58,410 bases of DNA from a bacterium (GCA_013823945.1 PNMZ01000009.1:1-58410); one strand, 5' to 3'. Numbered from the stretch's first letter, positions 39,811 to 49,102 are shown. Program-made: numbers and translations. Notes: generated by a model not told the origin, from the letters alone.

Positions 39811-42051
39811 TTAGGCGGCTTTCCACGGTTCTTGCTGGACGGATTGAGGAATGATTCCGCGTTGGTGAATGACTTGGCAGAACGTGGCGAAGAGTTCTGC
39901 ATCAATTTCCCCTCGTTCGGAGATTTCGTTCATGATATTGAGAACTTTGTCGAGTTCCATTCCGGTGCGGTAAGCACGCGTTGAGGTCATGGCGTCAAAG
40001 ATATCGGCGATAGCGGAAATGCGGACGAGCACGGGGATTTCTTCACCTTTGAGTTGATCCGGATAACCTCGTCCATCGAGGCGTTCATGATGCCAGCGCA
40101 CGATGGGGAGACATTCCCGGAACATTTCGATGTTGCCGATGATGTTGACGCCGTACTCGGGGTGTTTTTTGATGATGTCGTATTCAGCGTCGGTGAGCCG
40201 ATCTGGTTTAGTGAGGATTGCGTCAGGAATTCCGATTTTGCCCACGTCATGGACGAGGGTTCCGAGTTCGAGGATTCGGCGCTCGTAGGGGCCAAGTCCG
40301 ATGGCTTCTCCGAGCCAGAGGCTATATTGCATGACTCGTTCGGAGTGACCTGCAGTATAGGGATCCTTGGCTTCAACGGCTTTGACGAGTGATTTGACGA
40401 CGCTTTCGAGGTTCTTTTCGAGTTCGGCGAGGGCGTCGGAAAGGAGCTTGTTTTTGTGATTGACTTCGCCGTAGGCGGTTTCGACCTCTCGTTTGGCGAT
40501 AACTGTTTCGGTGAGATCAACAGTGAAGGCGAGCATTTGTCGGCAAACGCCATCTGTGTCGTAGACGGGAACGGCACGTGTTTCAACGTGGAGAGCAGGT
40601 TCACCGGGCTTTGCGATTCGATATTGAACTTGGAACGGTTTTGCTTGTTTGACGGCCTCTGTGATCTTCTCGACGATGACCCCTCTTTCTTCGGTGTGAA
40701 TGGCATCTGTGAGCAGGTTGGGATGGAAGTCGGTTTGGGTGGGTTGAATACCAATCTGCTTTTTCCATTCGGCGTTTGCGAAGGTGATTTTCCCGTTTTC
40801 GATGACGAAAAGACCGATGGGCAGGTTTTCGATCAGACTAGACAATTGGGCTTGGATGGAGCCAGTATTTTCCAGATTTTGTGAGATGCGAAATTCTTGG
40901 TTGGCAGTGTATCGCACCAGGACGATTGTCGAGATGCTCAGGAGAAAAATTCCGATGAAAAGGCGAAGGTTTGCCGATGATTGACTTTCTTGTAGTACGT
41001 TCATCCGCTCGATGCTAGCGGTTTGGAGTTTGGCGAGGGATTCGACTGATTTGTTGGCTTTTGAGATGGAAAAAGACGTTGGGTTGACGATGGTCTCCTT
41101 AAAGGTATCAGCGATCTGGCCATAGTTGTTGGTGATGAGAATGCGGTCTAGATCTCTTTGTACTTCTTCACTGGGAGTTCCTCCTTCTTGAATCGTGTCG
41201 AGGACTTTTGTGCTTAGGGATGTGAGGGCTTGATTTGAAGTGATTTTGTTTTGGGTCTGGATGAGTTCAATATTTCTGAGGTGGGATTGCCCCATTTCAA
41301 ATATGATTCCGAGGACAACGGCGACAAGGAACACTTCGGCGACGATTCGCCGGTGAGGAGAGCTTTTCCAGACTTCGCCTTGGCGAACGCTTTGAGTGAT
41401 CGGTCCGGAAGCGAGCCAGGCCATTCCGATGCAGACGGCGATGACGATTGCAAGGGTGACTTGGAATTTTTGGAGGAGTTCAAGATCGCCGAGGGAGATT
41501 TTGTTTGCGTCGGAATCAACAGCTACGATGCCGACCAATTGTGATTCGGCGTTGAGAATTGGAGCATATGCCGAGAACCAGGTACCCCAGCGATCGGTAT
41601 GCGAGGAGTCGGTGAAAACACTTGATCGGGATGTTACGGCTTGGGTAAGTTCGGTTGGTATTTCATCGGCCGGGTCTAGGAGATTTGACTTGGATTGTTC
41701 TGCTCCCTGCGAACTAGCATCGACGACGAAATGATATTGCGGGCCAACTTGCTTGAGAATTGAAATGTGGGTGACGCTCTTTGTGGCAGTTAAGATTTCC
41801 TCAATTCGATTGGTTTCGGATTGAAATTGGGGTGTATTGGTTTGAGTTGGCTCGTTGAGGCTGGCGATATTGTCCGGGTTCACTTGCAAGGCGGTGAGCT
41901 CGGCTATGGTTTGAAGATAGGTATTGATTTGGCGAAAATAGTTTTCACGGGCTCCGGTATAGAGGATATATGAGCAACTGAGGCCAAGGACGAGAAAGCC
42001 AGCTGCGAGGGAGAGAAAGACGGTGATTCGGGAGGTGCCTTTTTGGTGCAA
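39811..42051 (-). CDS. Membrane sensor HD-GYP c-di-GMP phosphodiesterase
   Basis: A 746-residue signalling protein. Order: membrane helix (about 10-30), extracytoplasmic sensor (about 35-190) containing 'WGTWFSAYAPI' as in CHASE/dCache-like sensors, membrane helices near 195-215 and 240-260, a second extracytoplasmic helical segment, a membrane helix near 360-380, a PAS domain (about 395-510) with 'LPIGLFVIENGKITFAN', and a C-terminal HD-GYP domain (about 540-735). Catalytic motifs are complete: 'GHSERV', 'HDVGKIGIPD' and 'HHERLDGRGYP'. It should degrade c-di-GMP in response to an external and a cytosolic cue. A PilZ receptor gene follows. Confidence 0.93.
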   Translation of the reverse strand: MHQKGTSRITVFLSLAAGFLVLGLSCSYILYTGARENYFRQINTYLQTIAELTALQVNPDNIASLNEPTQTNTPQFQSETNRIEEILTATKSVTHISILKQVGPQYHFVVDASSQGAEQSKSNLLDPADEIPTELTQAVTSRSSVFTDSSHTDRWGTWFSAYAPILNAESQLVGIVAVDSDANKISLGDLELLQKFQVTLAIVIAVCIGMAWLASGPITQSVRQGEVWKSSPHRRIVAEVFLVAVVLGIIFEMGQSHLRNIELIQTQNKITSNQALTSLSTKVLDTIQEGGTPSEEVQRDLDRILITNNYGQIADTFKETIVNPTSFSISKANKSVESLAKLQTASIERMNVLQESQSSANLRLFIGIFLLSISTIVLVRYTANQEFRISQNLENTGSIQAQLSSLIENLPIGLFVIENGKITFANAEWKKQIGIQPTQTDFHPNLLTDAIHTEERGVIVEKITEAVKQAKPFQVQYRIAKPGEPALHVETRAVPVYDTDGVCRQMLAFTVDLTETVIAKREVETAYGEVNHKNKLLSDALAELEKNLESVVKSLVKAVEAKDPYTAGHSERVMQYSLWLGEAIGLGPYERRILELGTLVHDVGKIGIPDAILTKPDRLTDAEYDIIKKHPEYGVNIIGNIEMFRECLPIVRWHHERLDGRGYPDQLKGEEIPVLVRISAIADIFDAMTSTRAYRTGMELDKVLNIMNEISERGEIDAELFATFCQVIHQRGIIPQSVQQEPWKAA

Positions 42052-42136
42052 AGTTGTTAGGTGTCCTTGATCCTAGTAAATGTATTGGCATAAATTGAGG
42101 ATTCCCTAAGGGATGAGAGTTTGAAGGAAGAAAATT

Positions 42137-42171
42137 AAAGTGGGCCGAGAGGTTTTCTCTCGGCCCACTTT
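42137..42171 (-). terminator. Terminator between the copper-amine-oxidase-N-like gene and the HD-GYP gene
   Basis: AAAGTGGGCCGAGAG and CTCTCGGCCCACTTT form a perfect 15-base-pair stem with a short loop. It lies 25 bases after the minus-strand stop at 42196, with AATTTTCTTCC downstream on that strand. Confidence 0.85.
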
Positions 42172-42195
42172 AGGATTTTTGGGATGGTGCTCGGC

Positions 42196-43548
42196 TTATT
42201 TCCGGGCGGTGGATTGGATGAGTACGTGTCCAGTGTTGGGATCGTATTGGATATCCAGGTTGAGGGCTTGGGTCATGAAACTCAAAGGAATCATTGATCG
42301 GCCTTTTTCGATAAACGGAGCGACTTCGAGGAAGACGCTTTGCCCATTCACCTTTGCATTGGGATCACCGATACGGAACCAGATTTGCTGACCATCGGCG
42401 AGGCTGTCCACTTCTTTGGTTGCGTGAGTCCATTTGACGTCGCCACCGAACCCTTCCATCAGATGGCGGAATGGGCTGAGTGGAATCCCGTTTGTGATCC
42501 GCGGGGAGACGTCGAAGTTGATTTTTTCTCCGCCAATGAAGAGATCGAAGTGATTCGTGTCCGGAAGTCGTCGACCGGGCGCGATTGCGAGCGGCTTCAG
42601 TTTTGCTTCTGGTTCGACTTTTGTATCTACGGGTTTCGTATTGAGGACGACTAAGTCGTTTGGTTTGGCTGGGTCATTCGTGATAACCACGTTTGCGGGC
42701 TTGGAAGTGTTCGTATTCGCTTTTTCACCGGCATTGGGATCAATCGCTTGTTGGCCAGTGGCTGTACCAGTTCCAGCGTTGGCTTTGGTGGGATTGCCGC
42801 TTTTGGTGACGTTGGCGTTCATCGGAACCGAGACCTTGGTGCCTTCAACCCTTGTGGTTTCAGCTGGCTTTCCAGTTGGTTCGATTGTCTTGGTACCAAG
42901 AGCGTCGGGATTCTGTCGCTTGGTTCGTCCACCGGGGTTGTCGACAAAAATGCGAAGCTTTTCCGTTCGGAAGCTTGCGTTGGCGTCATCAACTACCCAC
43001 GCTTGTACTTCGTGCCATCCGTTGGTGACGTTCATGGTGTCCCATCGGTAGGTGTAGGGCGGGAAGTTCTTGAGGATTTTGAATTCGTCGTTAACGAAGA
43101 AGCTGACGTATACGTTTTTGAGCTTGCTTCGGAATCCAACTTCGATGTTGACGATGCCTTGACTTCGACTTTCGGGTTTAGGGGAAACGAAATACGCCGG
43201 GCCATCGCCAGATCGGTCAATTTTGATTTCGGAATTTTCGGTACCGAGGAGCTTTCCGGAGGCATCAAAAAGTCGGATTTCGACTTTGTTGTTGCCTGAC
43301 TCGAGGGCGGCAACGTCGATATCAAAGGCGGTTTCTCCGGAGTCGAATTGATCGGAGACGGCCTTCGACGCGATGGAGACGCCGTTGATCCGTAGTTCGA
43401 CAACAGCGGCCCGAGCCTTGTCGTACTTGACGGTGATGGTCTTGTTGTTGGCGGCGCGGTCGATCATGATCGAGGCGTCGACAAAGCTGCCTTGTGCTGC
43501 GATTGCGCTCATTACGAGTGCGGCGCAGATCAAGAATTTGGATTTCAT
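42196..43548 (-). CDS. Secreted protein with Ig-like region and copper-amine-oxidase-N-like domain
   Basis: The ATG at 43548, preceded by GAGGAAAGG, gives about 450 residues with a Sec signal peptide (cleavage near 'AIAAQG'). Residues about 25-210 are two beta-sandwich, Ig-like segments ('AYFVSPKPESRSQGIVNIEV', 'WHEVQAWVVDD'). A Thr/Asn/Pro/Lys-rich disordered linker spans about 215-330. The C-terminal 120 residues match the copper amine oxidase N-terminal-like domain ('GIPLSPFRHLMEGFGGDVKW', 'RSMIPLSFMTQALNLDI'), which in many bacteria binds cell-wall or protein partners rather than copper. No enzyme residues are seen. It is transcribed upstream of the HD-GYP gene but separated by a terminator. 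Confidence 0.8.
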   Translation of the reverse strand: MKSKFLICAALVMSAIAAQGSFVDASIMIDRAANNKTITVKYDKARAAVVELRINGVSIASKAVSDQFDSGETAFDIDVAALESGNNKVEIRLFDASGKLLGTENSEIKIDRSGDGPAYFVSPKPESRSQGIVNIEVGFRSKLKNVYVSFFVNDEFKILKNFPPYTYRWDTMNVTNGWHEVQAWVVDDANASFRTEKLRIFVDNPGGRTKRQNPDALGTKTIEPTGKPAETTRVEGTKVSVPMNANVTKSGNPTKANAGTGTATGQQAIDPNAGEKANTNTSKPANVVITNDPAKPNDLVVLNTKPVDTKVEPEAKLKPLAIAPGRRLPDTNHFDLFIGGEKINFDVSPRITNGIPLSPFRHLMEGFGGDVKWTHATKEVDSLADGQQIWFRIGDPNAKVNGQSVFLEVAPFIEKGRSMIPLSFMTQALNLDIQYDPNTGHVLIQSTARK

Positions 43549-43718
43549 TCCTTTCCTCATCCCAATTTCCTTTGGTTGCGTCGGTTGATTTTTAGTTCAA
43601 CGAGCGCATCCGGTTGACATACGCTATCCCAGTGAAGCGCATATCTCCTCTACTATATCCGGTCCTTTTCGTGGGTTGCTCAGGTTTTTTGTTGTCTTTT
43701 GCTTAAAAGCGCAATAAT

Positions 43719-44915
43719 ATGGGGAAACGACGGCTCATGGAACATCGATTTACAGACGTGGCTTTAGACTTTGAGCGGTTAAATGAGTGGCGGGCGGAGG
43801 GGAATGTTTGTCGTTTTTCCGGCCATCGTTGGAAAAATGGAGTTTGGGAGCATGAAGTACGAATGTATCGCCCGGCGAGCGGGGAGATTGTTTCACAAGA
43901 CACTTATTTTTTAGAAGTCACAGGGGACGATGCGGGTGCACCGGATGATGCTTATGGGCAAGCATTGGCGGATGCACTCAGGTTGCCGGTGGCACTTCTG
44001 TTTGGGATTCCGAATCAGCCGATTTGGAATATGCGTGAGGACGATCTCATTGCTCACTCCTTTGAACAATATGTGGAGCATGGCGACCCTGAATGGCCCT
44101 TATTGGTACCGATGGTTCGAAGTGTGAGTTGCGCAATTGATGTGATTGCGGAGTGGAGTTTCGAGCGATTTCGGAAAGTAGTGGTTGGGGGCGCGAGCAA
44201 GCGAGGCTGGACGAGTTGGCTTGTGGCACAGTTGGATGACCCGAGGGTGGTGGGGATTGTTCCGGTTGTTTATGACAATTTGAATATGGCGGCTCAGTTG
44301 GAAAATCAGAACAGGGTTTGGGGGGCTCTGAGCCCGATGTTGGAAGACTATACGCGCAGACGTTTGCATGAGCTCGCGATCACACCGGGAGGCGAGGCGT
44401 TGGTGCGGTTTATTGATCCTTGGACGGGATTGGGAGTTCAGCGCGTGCCAGCTTTGGTCGTGAGTGGGAGTAACGATCCATTTTGGACAATTGATGCCGG
44501 GCGCGTTTTTTATCGCGGGTTGCCGGCGGGGTCAGCGATGCAGGTGGTTGGGAATATGGGGCATTCGATTGGGGGATGGGAGTATCGGCTTTCGACCGTG
44601 GGGGCGTTTTGCGCTCGGTGTGCGGGGTTGGGGGTTTTCCCGAGGGCGGAGTTTGAGATAGTTGATGAGGCGGACGGTTTGAAGATTCGAGGACGTTCGG
44701 ATTTGGTGCCTCGGGCGATTCGGGTTTGGGGCGGGGTGAGCGAGACGATGATTTTTACGCAAAGCGAGTTTTTTGTGGATTTGCTGCGTGAGCCGGAGGT
44801 GTTTTTTCGGCGCCGGGAGGGGTATTCGCAGGCGGTTTGGATGGAGATGGAGTTTGAGGGGGATTTGGGGGCGGTTCGATTGACGAGTCCGGCGGGGATC
44901 GTTCCAGGGTTGTAG
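43719..44915 (+). CDS. PhoPQ-activated pathogenicity-related (PqaA-like) protein
   Basis: This 398-residue alpha/beta-hydrolase-fold protein of the PhoPQ_related family has the diagnostic 'VVGGASKRGWTSWLVA' element and 'DPRVVGIVPVVYDNLNM' after it. 'VSGSNDPFWTIDA' and 'NMGHSIGG' provide the acid and His positions of a hydrolase. The Ser in GASKRGW would be the nucleophile. Family members are mostly exported, but no signal peptide is evident here. The substrate is unknown. It is probably not regulated by PhoPQ in this organism; the name is historical. A palindromic repeat begins right after its stop. Confidence 0.88.
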   Translation: MGKRRLMEHRFTDVALDFERLNEWRAEGNVCRFSGHRWKNGVWEHEVRMYRPASGEIVSQDTYFLEVTGDDAGAPDDAYGQALADALRLPVALLFGIPNQPIWNMREDDLIAHSFEQYVEHGDPEWPLLVPMVRSVSCAIDVIAEWSFERFRKVVVGGASKRGWTSWLVAQLDDPRVVGIVPVVYDNLNMAAQLENQNRVWGALSPMLEDYTRRRLHELAITPGGEALVRFIDPWTGLGVQRVPALVVSGSNDPFWTIDAGRVFYRGLPAGSAMQVVGNMGHSIGGWEYRLSTVGAFCARCAGLGVFPRAEFEIVDEADGLKIRGRSDLVPRAIRVWGGVSETMIFTQSEFFVDLLREPEVFFRRREGYSQAVWMEMEFEGDLGAVRLTSPAGIVPGL

Positions 44916-44918
44916 TCG

Positions 44919-44962
44919 ACCTCACCCCCTGACCCTCTCTCCATTAAGACGGAGAGGGGGGA
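44919..44962. repeat. Dispersed GC-rich palindromic repeat
   Basis: CCTCACCCCCTGACC leads into CTCTCC, an 8-base ATTAAGAC loop, and GGAGAGGGGGG. This copy starts 4 bases after the PqaA-like stop and ends 28 bases before the queF stop, so it sits between convergent genes. No T-run follows. Confidence 0.8.
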
Positions 44963-44990
44963 GCTCACAATCCATGCCGGAGGGGGGTGA

Positions 44991-45338
44991 CTACCTTGAA
45001 CCGGTTTCGGCGGTGATGATGCTGGATATGCCGCCGCGGACGGCGAATTTTCCGGTGATGCGCATCCAGCGAGGGTTGCAAGCGGCGGAGAGTTCGTCGA
45101 GGAGGCGGTTGGTGACGGCTTCGTAGAAAATGCCTTGATCGCGGAATGAGTGGTAGTAATACTTCAGAGATTTTAGTTCGATGCAGGATTCGTTGGGGAT
45201 GTATTCGAGTTCGATTGTTGCGAAATCGGGAAGTCCGGTTTTTGGGCAAACGGAGGTGAATTCGGGGCAGGAGTGGTGGATGATGAAATCGCGGTGGGGG
45301 GCGGGGTTGGGGAAGGTTTCTAGGATGTCTTGGCTCAT
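44991..45338 (-). CDS. queF: NADPH-dependent 7-cyano-7-deazaguanine reductase (QueF)
   Basis: QueF reduces the nitrile preQ0 to preQ1 in queuosine synthesis. The short 115-residue unimodular form is present. The active site is complete: Cys31 in 'SVCPKTGLPDF', Asp38, and Glu73 in 'GIFYE', spaced as in the Bacillus enzyme. The 'ELKSLKYYYHSFRDQ' loop binds the substrate and NADPH. No other queuosine gene is adjacent. The start is set by TAAACT 6 bases upstream. Confidence 0.95.
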   Translation of the reverse strand: MSQDILETFPNPAPHRDFIIHHSCPEFTSVCPKTGLPDFATIELEYIPNESCIELKSLKYYYHSFRDQGIFYEAVTNRLLDELSAACNPRWMRITGKFAVRGGISSIITAETGSR

Positions 45339-45344
45339 GGGCGG

Positions 45345-45350
45345 AGTTTA
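45345..45350 (-). promoter_or_regulatory. -10 box of queF (leaderless-type)
   Basis: TAAACT on the minus strand ends 6 bases before the queF ATG, leaving no space for a ribosome-binding site. Confidence 0.5.
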
Positions 45351-45380
45351 CTTTTTGAGTTCGTTGGGGTTCGGGCATGA

Positions 45381-45420
45381 AAAACCCCCGATCGGCCACT
45401 TGGGGGGCTTACGGGGGTTT
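45381..45420 (-). terminator. Terminator of osmC
   Basis: AAACCCCCG and CGGGGGTTT close a stem with an inner GGCC/GGGGGGC structure. On the minus strand it is followed by TTTTTCATG. It lies 11 bases after the osmC stop. Confidence 0.8.
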
Positions 45421-45430
45421 GTTATTTTGA

Positions 45431-45856
45431 TTAGTTGTTGAGGGTTGCTTCGAGGGTGATTTCGGCGTTGAAGAGCTTGCTGACGGGGCAGTTGGCCTTG
45501 GCTTCGGCGGCGGCGGCTTGGAACTGCTCATCGGTTGCGCCGGGGATGGTGGCGTTGAGAGTGAGGTGGATTTTCGTGATTGCGAATCCTGCTTCCTGCT
45601 TGACAACGGTTACCTGAGCGGATGTTTCGATTTTGTCGGCGGTGAGGTTGTGTCCACCGAGAACGGCGGAGAGTGCCATGCTGAAGCATCCGGCGTGGGC
45701 GGCGCCGATGAGTTCTTCGGGGTTGGTGCCTTGTCCTTCTTCGAACCGAGAAGTGAACGAGTAAGGGGCATTGTTGAGGGTGTTTGTTTCGGTGGAGACG
45801 GTTCCTTTTCCGTCGAGAATTCCACCCTGCCAGACGGCGCTACCGGTGCGTACCAT
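45431..45856 (-). CDS. osmC: OsmC family peroxiredoxin
   Basis: OsmC reduces organic hydroperoxides with a thiol-based mechanism in the cytosol. The 141-residue protein has the catalytic pair Cys57 in 'AAHAGCFSMALS' and Cys123 in 'KANCPVSKLF', and a conserved Arg/Glu region in 'SFTSRFEEGQGTNPEELIGA'. The features match the OsmC subgroup rather than Ohr. A single gene, it ends at a terminator. A -10 like TAACCT lies 9 bases in front of the start. Confidence 0.93.
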   Translation of the reverse strand: MVRTGSAVWQGGILDGKGTVSTETNTLNNAPYSFTSRFEEGQGTNPEELIGAAHAGCFSMALSAVLGGHNLTADKIETSAQVTVVKQEAGFAITKIHLTLNATIPGATDEQFQAAAAEAKANCPVSKLFNAEITLEATLNN

Positions 45857-45931
45857 AGTTTTGCTAGGTTACCGGGTGGTGATGTTAAGGCTTGGGCGGA
45901 AAGTAAGAGTTTTGGAGCAAATAGACAATAA

Positions 45932-45973
45932 CCTCACCCTCTAGCCCCTCTCCATTATAACGGAGAGGGGGAG
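45932..45973. repeat. Dispersed GC-rich palindromic repeat
   Basis: CCTCACCCTCTAGCCCC leads into CTCTCC, an ATTATAAC loop and GGAGAGGGGGAG. This copy ends one base before the stop codon of the GHL10-type gene on the minus strand. Its layout is the same as the copies at 7093-7134 and 44919-44962. Confidence 0.82.
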
Positions 45974-45974
45974 A

Positions 45975-47741
45975 CTAGAATCCAGTACCGGGGGCTCCTT
46001 CAAAGGTGGGGAAGGGCGGTTCTCGGAAGCCTCGGCGGTCGAAATCGGCGCGTTGGGCGCGGACGGAGTCGAGGAGTCCAGGGACTTGAAATGGAGCACG
46101 TTTCTTCGTTTTGAATGCTTGGGCGAAGGTGGGCCAGAAATCTTCGATGTTGTGAGAAAGATCGAAAACCATAACGCCTTGTGTAGTGGCGGTGGCGGCC
46201 TGGAGAGCGGGTTGGATTTTGGTGGGTTCTGGAAAGAAATCGGAAATCATAATTCCTGCGACGGTCCAGGATTGATCTCGTGCAACTCGGTTGGAGAGGA
46301 TTCCGCCGGCTTCAACGGTGCGTCCGGGAGCGGCTCCGTTGGCGATGGCTTCGAGGACAGTTCCGTTGGGGTAGTAGCAGCCAGTGATTAGCAGGTCGAG
46401 GTTGGCACCCATGCCAGTTTTTCGATAGGCGTTGGTGAGGAAGGGAAAACCAGCGTTGAGGTCGGGGCTGGCGTAGTTGTTGCCGTAGCGTTGGTAATCA
46501 CCGTACCAAGACCCGGCATAGATGCCAAAGAGGGCGTTGGGACGATGCTTCTTGACATGGCGGCGGGCTTCGGCGGTCCAGTTGGTGATGGTTTGGGCGC
46601 GGAAGGTGAGCCAGGCGTCGTAGAGCCTCCCGGGCTGGAGGCGAGGAGTGAGGGATGGAGTGTAGGAATATGTAAAGACGTCATCGGGCCAGGTCACTTT
46701 TTGATTGACAGCTTTTTCGAAAAGTGATTTGGTGAGATCGGAGAAATCAGTATCAAGCCCGCCATAACGGAGGCGGTCATCGTAGAGGAGTCCGTCGATG
46801 TCGTAATTTCCTGCGATTTCGTCGATGAAGTCGTAAGTGCGTTGCTGAACTCGCTCGTCATGGGGGTTCATCATGAGGGGGATTTGGTTTTGGGAGTCTC
46901 CGATGCGGACATAGGTGGGTTTGGAGTTGACGAAGATGCGAGCGGGGTTGAGCCGGATCAGATCATCCGCGGCTTGACCGGTGAAAACGAAGAGGGCGAG
47001 ACCATTGAGAGCTTCGGGTTTGGTGAAAGTAAGTTCCCGGATTGATCCGGATTTTTCGACAGTGGCATAGAGAGCGTTTTCGGGAGCCTTTTCGGGGCTG
47101 GTGTAGATGGCGATCGGCTTGTTTTCAGGGTTTGCGTCGAGAATGGGAGATATTTCGTGCGTTTGCCAGACGGGGACGGGGATATAGCGGACCGTTTGGA
47201 GTTCGGGGTTTTCGTAACCCCAGCCGGGCTTGAAGAATTGGTTGTCGGGTTTGCCGAAGTCGCGTTTGCCGAATGAGTGGCCTTCGGAGAATGCATTGAG
47301 GGCAACGAAGAGGGACAGGTTGTGCTTATTGGACTCAGTGACAAAGTGTTTGAGGGGGTCGAATCCGGCGGTCATTGAAGTTGCGCGCCAGGCGGTGATT
47401 TGCTCAGTGAGGCGGGAGGGATACATGGTGTATCCGTTGATCGGCTTGACGTCGAAGACGATGGTGTTGAAGCCGACTTCGGCGGCTTTGGCGCAGAGGG
47501 CGGCGATTTTTTCTTCACTGTTAACGCGGCCAAGGTTTGCGGTGGCGTCCACCCAGAGGATTCTGGCTTGGAGATCCATTCGGGCTGCTGTGGATTGGGC
47601 GATGCCGTATTTGGCGAGTTGGTGATGGATTTGAACCGGAGGAAGGGCGAGGGGGGCGACGTACTCGAATCGCGATTCGAGGGAGATTTGGGTAGGGGTG
47701 ACGTTTTGGGATAGGAGTAGGGCGGCGATGCCAGTGAGCAT
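45975..47741 (-). CDS. Secreted GHL10-like glycosyl hydrolase-family protein
   Basis: A 588-residue TIM-barrel protein of the GHL10/DUF187 type, with a weak N-terminal export segment. Conserved strands are visible: 'ARILWVDATANLGRV', 'VGFNTIVFDVKPINGYTMYPS', 'NLSLFVALNAFSEGHSFGK' and 'YDIDGLLYDDRLRYGG', the last carrying acidic residues expected near the active site. The stop is directly next to a palindromic repeat. The family is thought to act on cell-wall or polysaccharide substrates, but the reaction is unproven. It follows sufE by 7 bases. Confidence 0.85.
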   Translation of the reverse strand: MLTGIAALLLSQNVTPTQISLESRFEYVAPLALPPVQIHHQLAKYGIAQSTAARMDLQARILWVDATANLGRVNSEEKIAALCAKAAEVGFNTIVFDVKPINGYTMYPSRLTEQITAWRATSMTAGFDPLKHFVTESNKHNLSLFVALNAFSEGHSFGKRDFGKPDNQFFKPGWGYENPELQTVRYIPVPVWQTHEISPILDANPENKPIAIYTSPEKAPENALYATVEKSGSIRELTFTKPEALNGLALFVFTGQAADDLIRLNPARIFVNSKPTYVRIGDSQNQIPLMMNPHDERVQQRTYDFIDEIAGNYDIDGLLYDDRLRYGGLDTDFSDLTKSLFEKAVNQKVTWPDDVFTYSYTPSLTPRLQPGRLYDAWLTFRAQTITNWTAEARRHVKKHRPNALFGIYAGSWYGDYQRYGNNYASPDLNAGFPFLTNAYRKTGMGANLDLLITGCYYPNGTVLEAIANGAAPGRTVEAGGILSNRVARDQSWTVAGIMISDFFPEPTKIQPALQAATATTQGVMVFDLSHNIEDFWPTFAQAFKTKKRAPFQVPGLLDSVRAQRADFDRRGFREPPFPTFEGAPGTGF

Positions 47742-47748
47742 CCTGTGA

Positions 47749-48171
47749 TTATGCCAGTTTGAGGGCTTGGGCCTTGATTTGGCGAACGAGGTTAGTGAGT
47801 CCGAGGGATTTGCCCATGCTGAGTTCGGGGCCGAAGGTTTTGGCGACGAGGTCTTCGTCGATCAGGTTGGCGATCGCGGGGGGTTGGTTTTGAAGCCCTT
47901 CAAGTAGGAGTTGGGCCATGGCCATGGCAGAAAGCCCTTGGGGGTTATCCACGACGATTTGGATATTGAGGTTTGAATTTTGGTTTAGGTTGACCCAGGT
48001 GTAGACCTCAGATTCACAGCCGGGGACACGGTTTTCGGCGGGGTAGGGTTTTTCGATGGCGGGTGGTTGGAACGATTTGCCCATATCGATGAGGACTTGG
48101 ACTCGTTCGGCGCGGTCATCGATGAGGGCGATGTTTTCGACAAATTCTTGGATGGATTCGGGGTAGGGCAT
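47749..48171 (-). CDS. sufE: Cysteine desulfuration protein SufE
   Basis: SufE accepts persulfide sulfur from SufS and passes it to the SufBCD scaffold. The 140-residue protein has 'AENRVPGCESEVY', with acceptor Cys52 in the usual loop, and the C-terminal 'GLTNLVRQIKAQA' helix. sufS and sufBCD are not in the window. It lies 8 bases after a rhodanese gene, so the two may form a sulfur-transfer unit that serves Fe-S assembly. Confidence 0.95.
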   Translation of the reverse strand: MPYPESIQEFVENIALIDDRAERVQVLIDMGKSFQPPAIEKPYPAENRVPGCESEVYTWVNLNQNSNLNIQIVVDNPQGLSAMAMAQLLLEGLQNQPPAIANLIDEDLVAKTFGPELSMGKSLGLTNLVRQIKAQALKLA

Positions 48172-48179
48172 TGAAGTAG

Positions 48180-49055
48180 TTACGGTTTTTCAATTGGGAG
48201 GCCGACGGAGTTGCCCCATTCAGTCCAAGAGCCATCGTAGTTTTTGACGTTTTCGAATCCGAGGAGATATTTGAGGGCGAACCAGGTGTGGGCAGAGCGT
48301 TCGCCGATGCGGCAATAAGCAATTGTTGGCTCGGCGGGGTTGAGGTTTTGGGTGGTTTGGTAAAGCTCGGTGAGTTCGGAGAAGGATTTGAACGTGCCGT
48401 CTTCGGGGTTAACGGCTTTGGCCCAGGGGACGGATTTTGCTCCGGGGATATGTCCGCCACGAAGGGCGCCTTCGTTGGGATAATCGGCCATGTGAGTGCG
48501 GGCACCGGAAAACTCCTCGGGAGAGCGGACATCTACGAGTTGACCCTGCTTTTTGACATGGGAAATTACTTCGTCTCGGAAGGCGCGAATTCGGGAATCA
48601 TCGCGTTCAGGGGCGATATACGTGGAGTGGTTTGCGAAGGGGGCTTCGGTGGTGAGAGGGCGTTGCTCATTGGTCCATTTGAGGCGTCCGCCATCCATGA
48701 CGCTGCAATTGGTGTGTCCGAAAAGGTGGAATACCCAGAAAGCGTAGCAAGCCCACCAGTTGTTTTTGTCGCCATAAAATACGATGTGTGATTCGGTCGT
48801 GGCACCGAGCCGAGACATGAGTTTTTCGAATCCTTCTCGACCGAGGTAGTCACGGATGAGAGGATCGTTGAGGTCAATTGTCCAATCGACTTCAAATGCG
48901 CCGGGAATGTGTCCGGACGAATAGAGGAGAGGGTCTTCGTTTGATTCAACGATCACGACATTGGGGTTGTGAATATTTGCCGCAACCCAATCGGTTGAAA
49001 CCAGCGCTTGGGGGTGGGCATAACCTTTGTGATTGTTGTCGATGGACATACTCAT
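48180..49055 (-). CDS. sseA: Thiosulfate sulfurtransferase (tandem rhodanese)
   Basis: A two-domain rhodanese of 291 residues. The N-terminal domain ('[18 protein letters not shown]') lacks the catalytic cysteine. The C-terminal domain has the active loop '[13 protein letters not shown]' with Cys248. The loop CRIGERS is typical of thiosulfate sulfurtransferases, not of mercaptopyruvate enzymes (CGSGVTA). It forms a persulfide from thiosulfate and could hand sulfur to SufE, encoded next. In-frame ATGs exist at 49055 and 49049. Confidence 0.92.
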   Translation of the reverse strand: MSMSIDNNHKGYAHPQALVSTDWVAANIHNPNVVIVESNEDPLLYSSGHIPGAFEVDWTIDLNDPLIRDYLGREGFEKLMSRLGATTESHIVFYGDKNNWWACYAFWVFHLFGHTNCSVMDGGRLKWTNEQRPLTTEAPFANHSTYIAPERDDSRIRAFRDEVISHVKKQGQLVDVRSPEEFSGARTHMADYPNEGALRGGHIPGAKSVPWAKAVNPEDGTFKSFSELTELYQTTQNLNPAEPTIAYCRIGERSAHTWFALKYLLGFENVKNYDGSWTEWGNSVGLPIEKP

Positions 49056-49102
49056 ATAGTGGCTGAATTCTGAGGAGTGGTACGGGAATGTGAGGATTTT
49101 TC

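Noticed and set aside
44510..44968. Minus-strand frame overlapping the PqaA-like gene
   Set aside because: Its first residues are translation of the palindromic repeat and the rest is antisense of a recognised gene.
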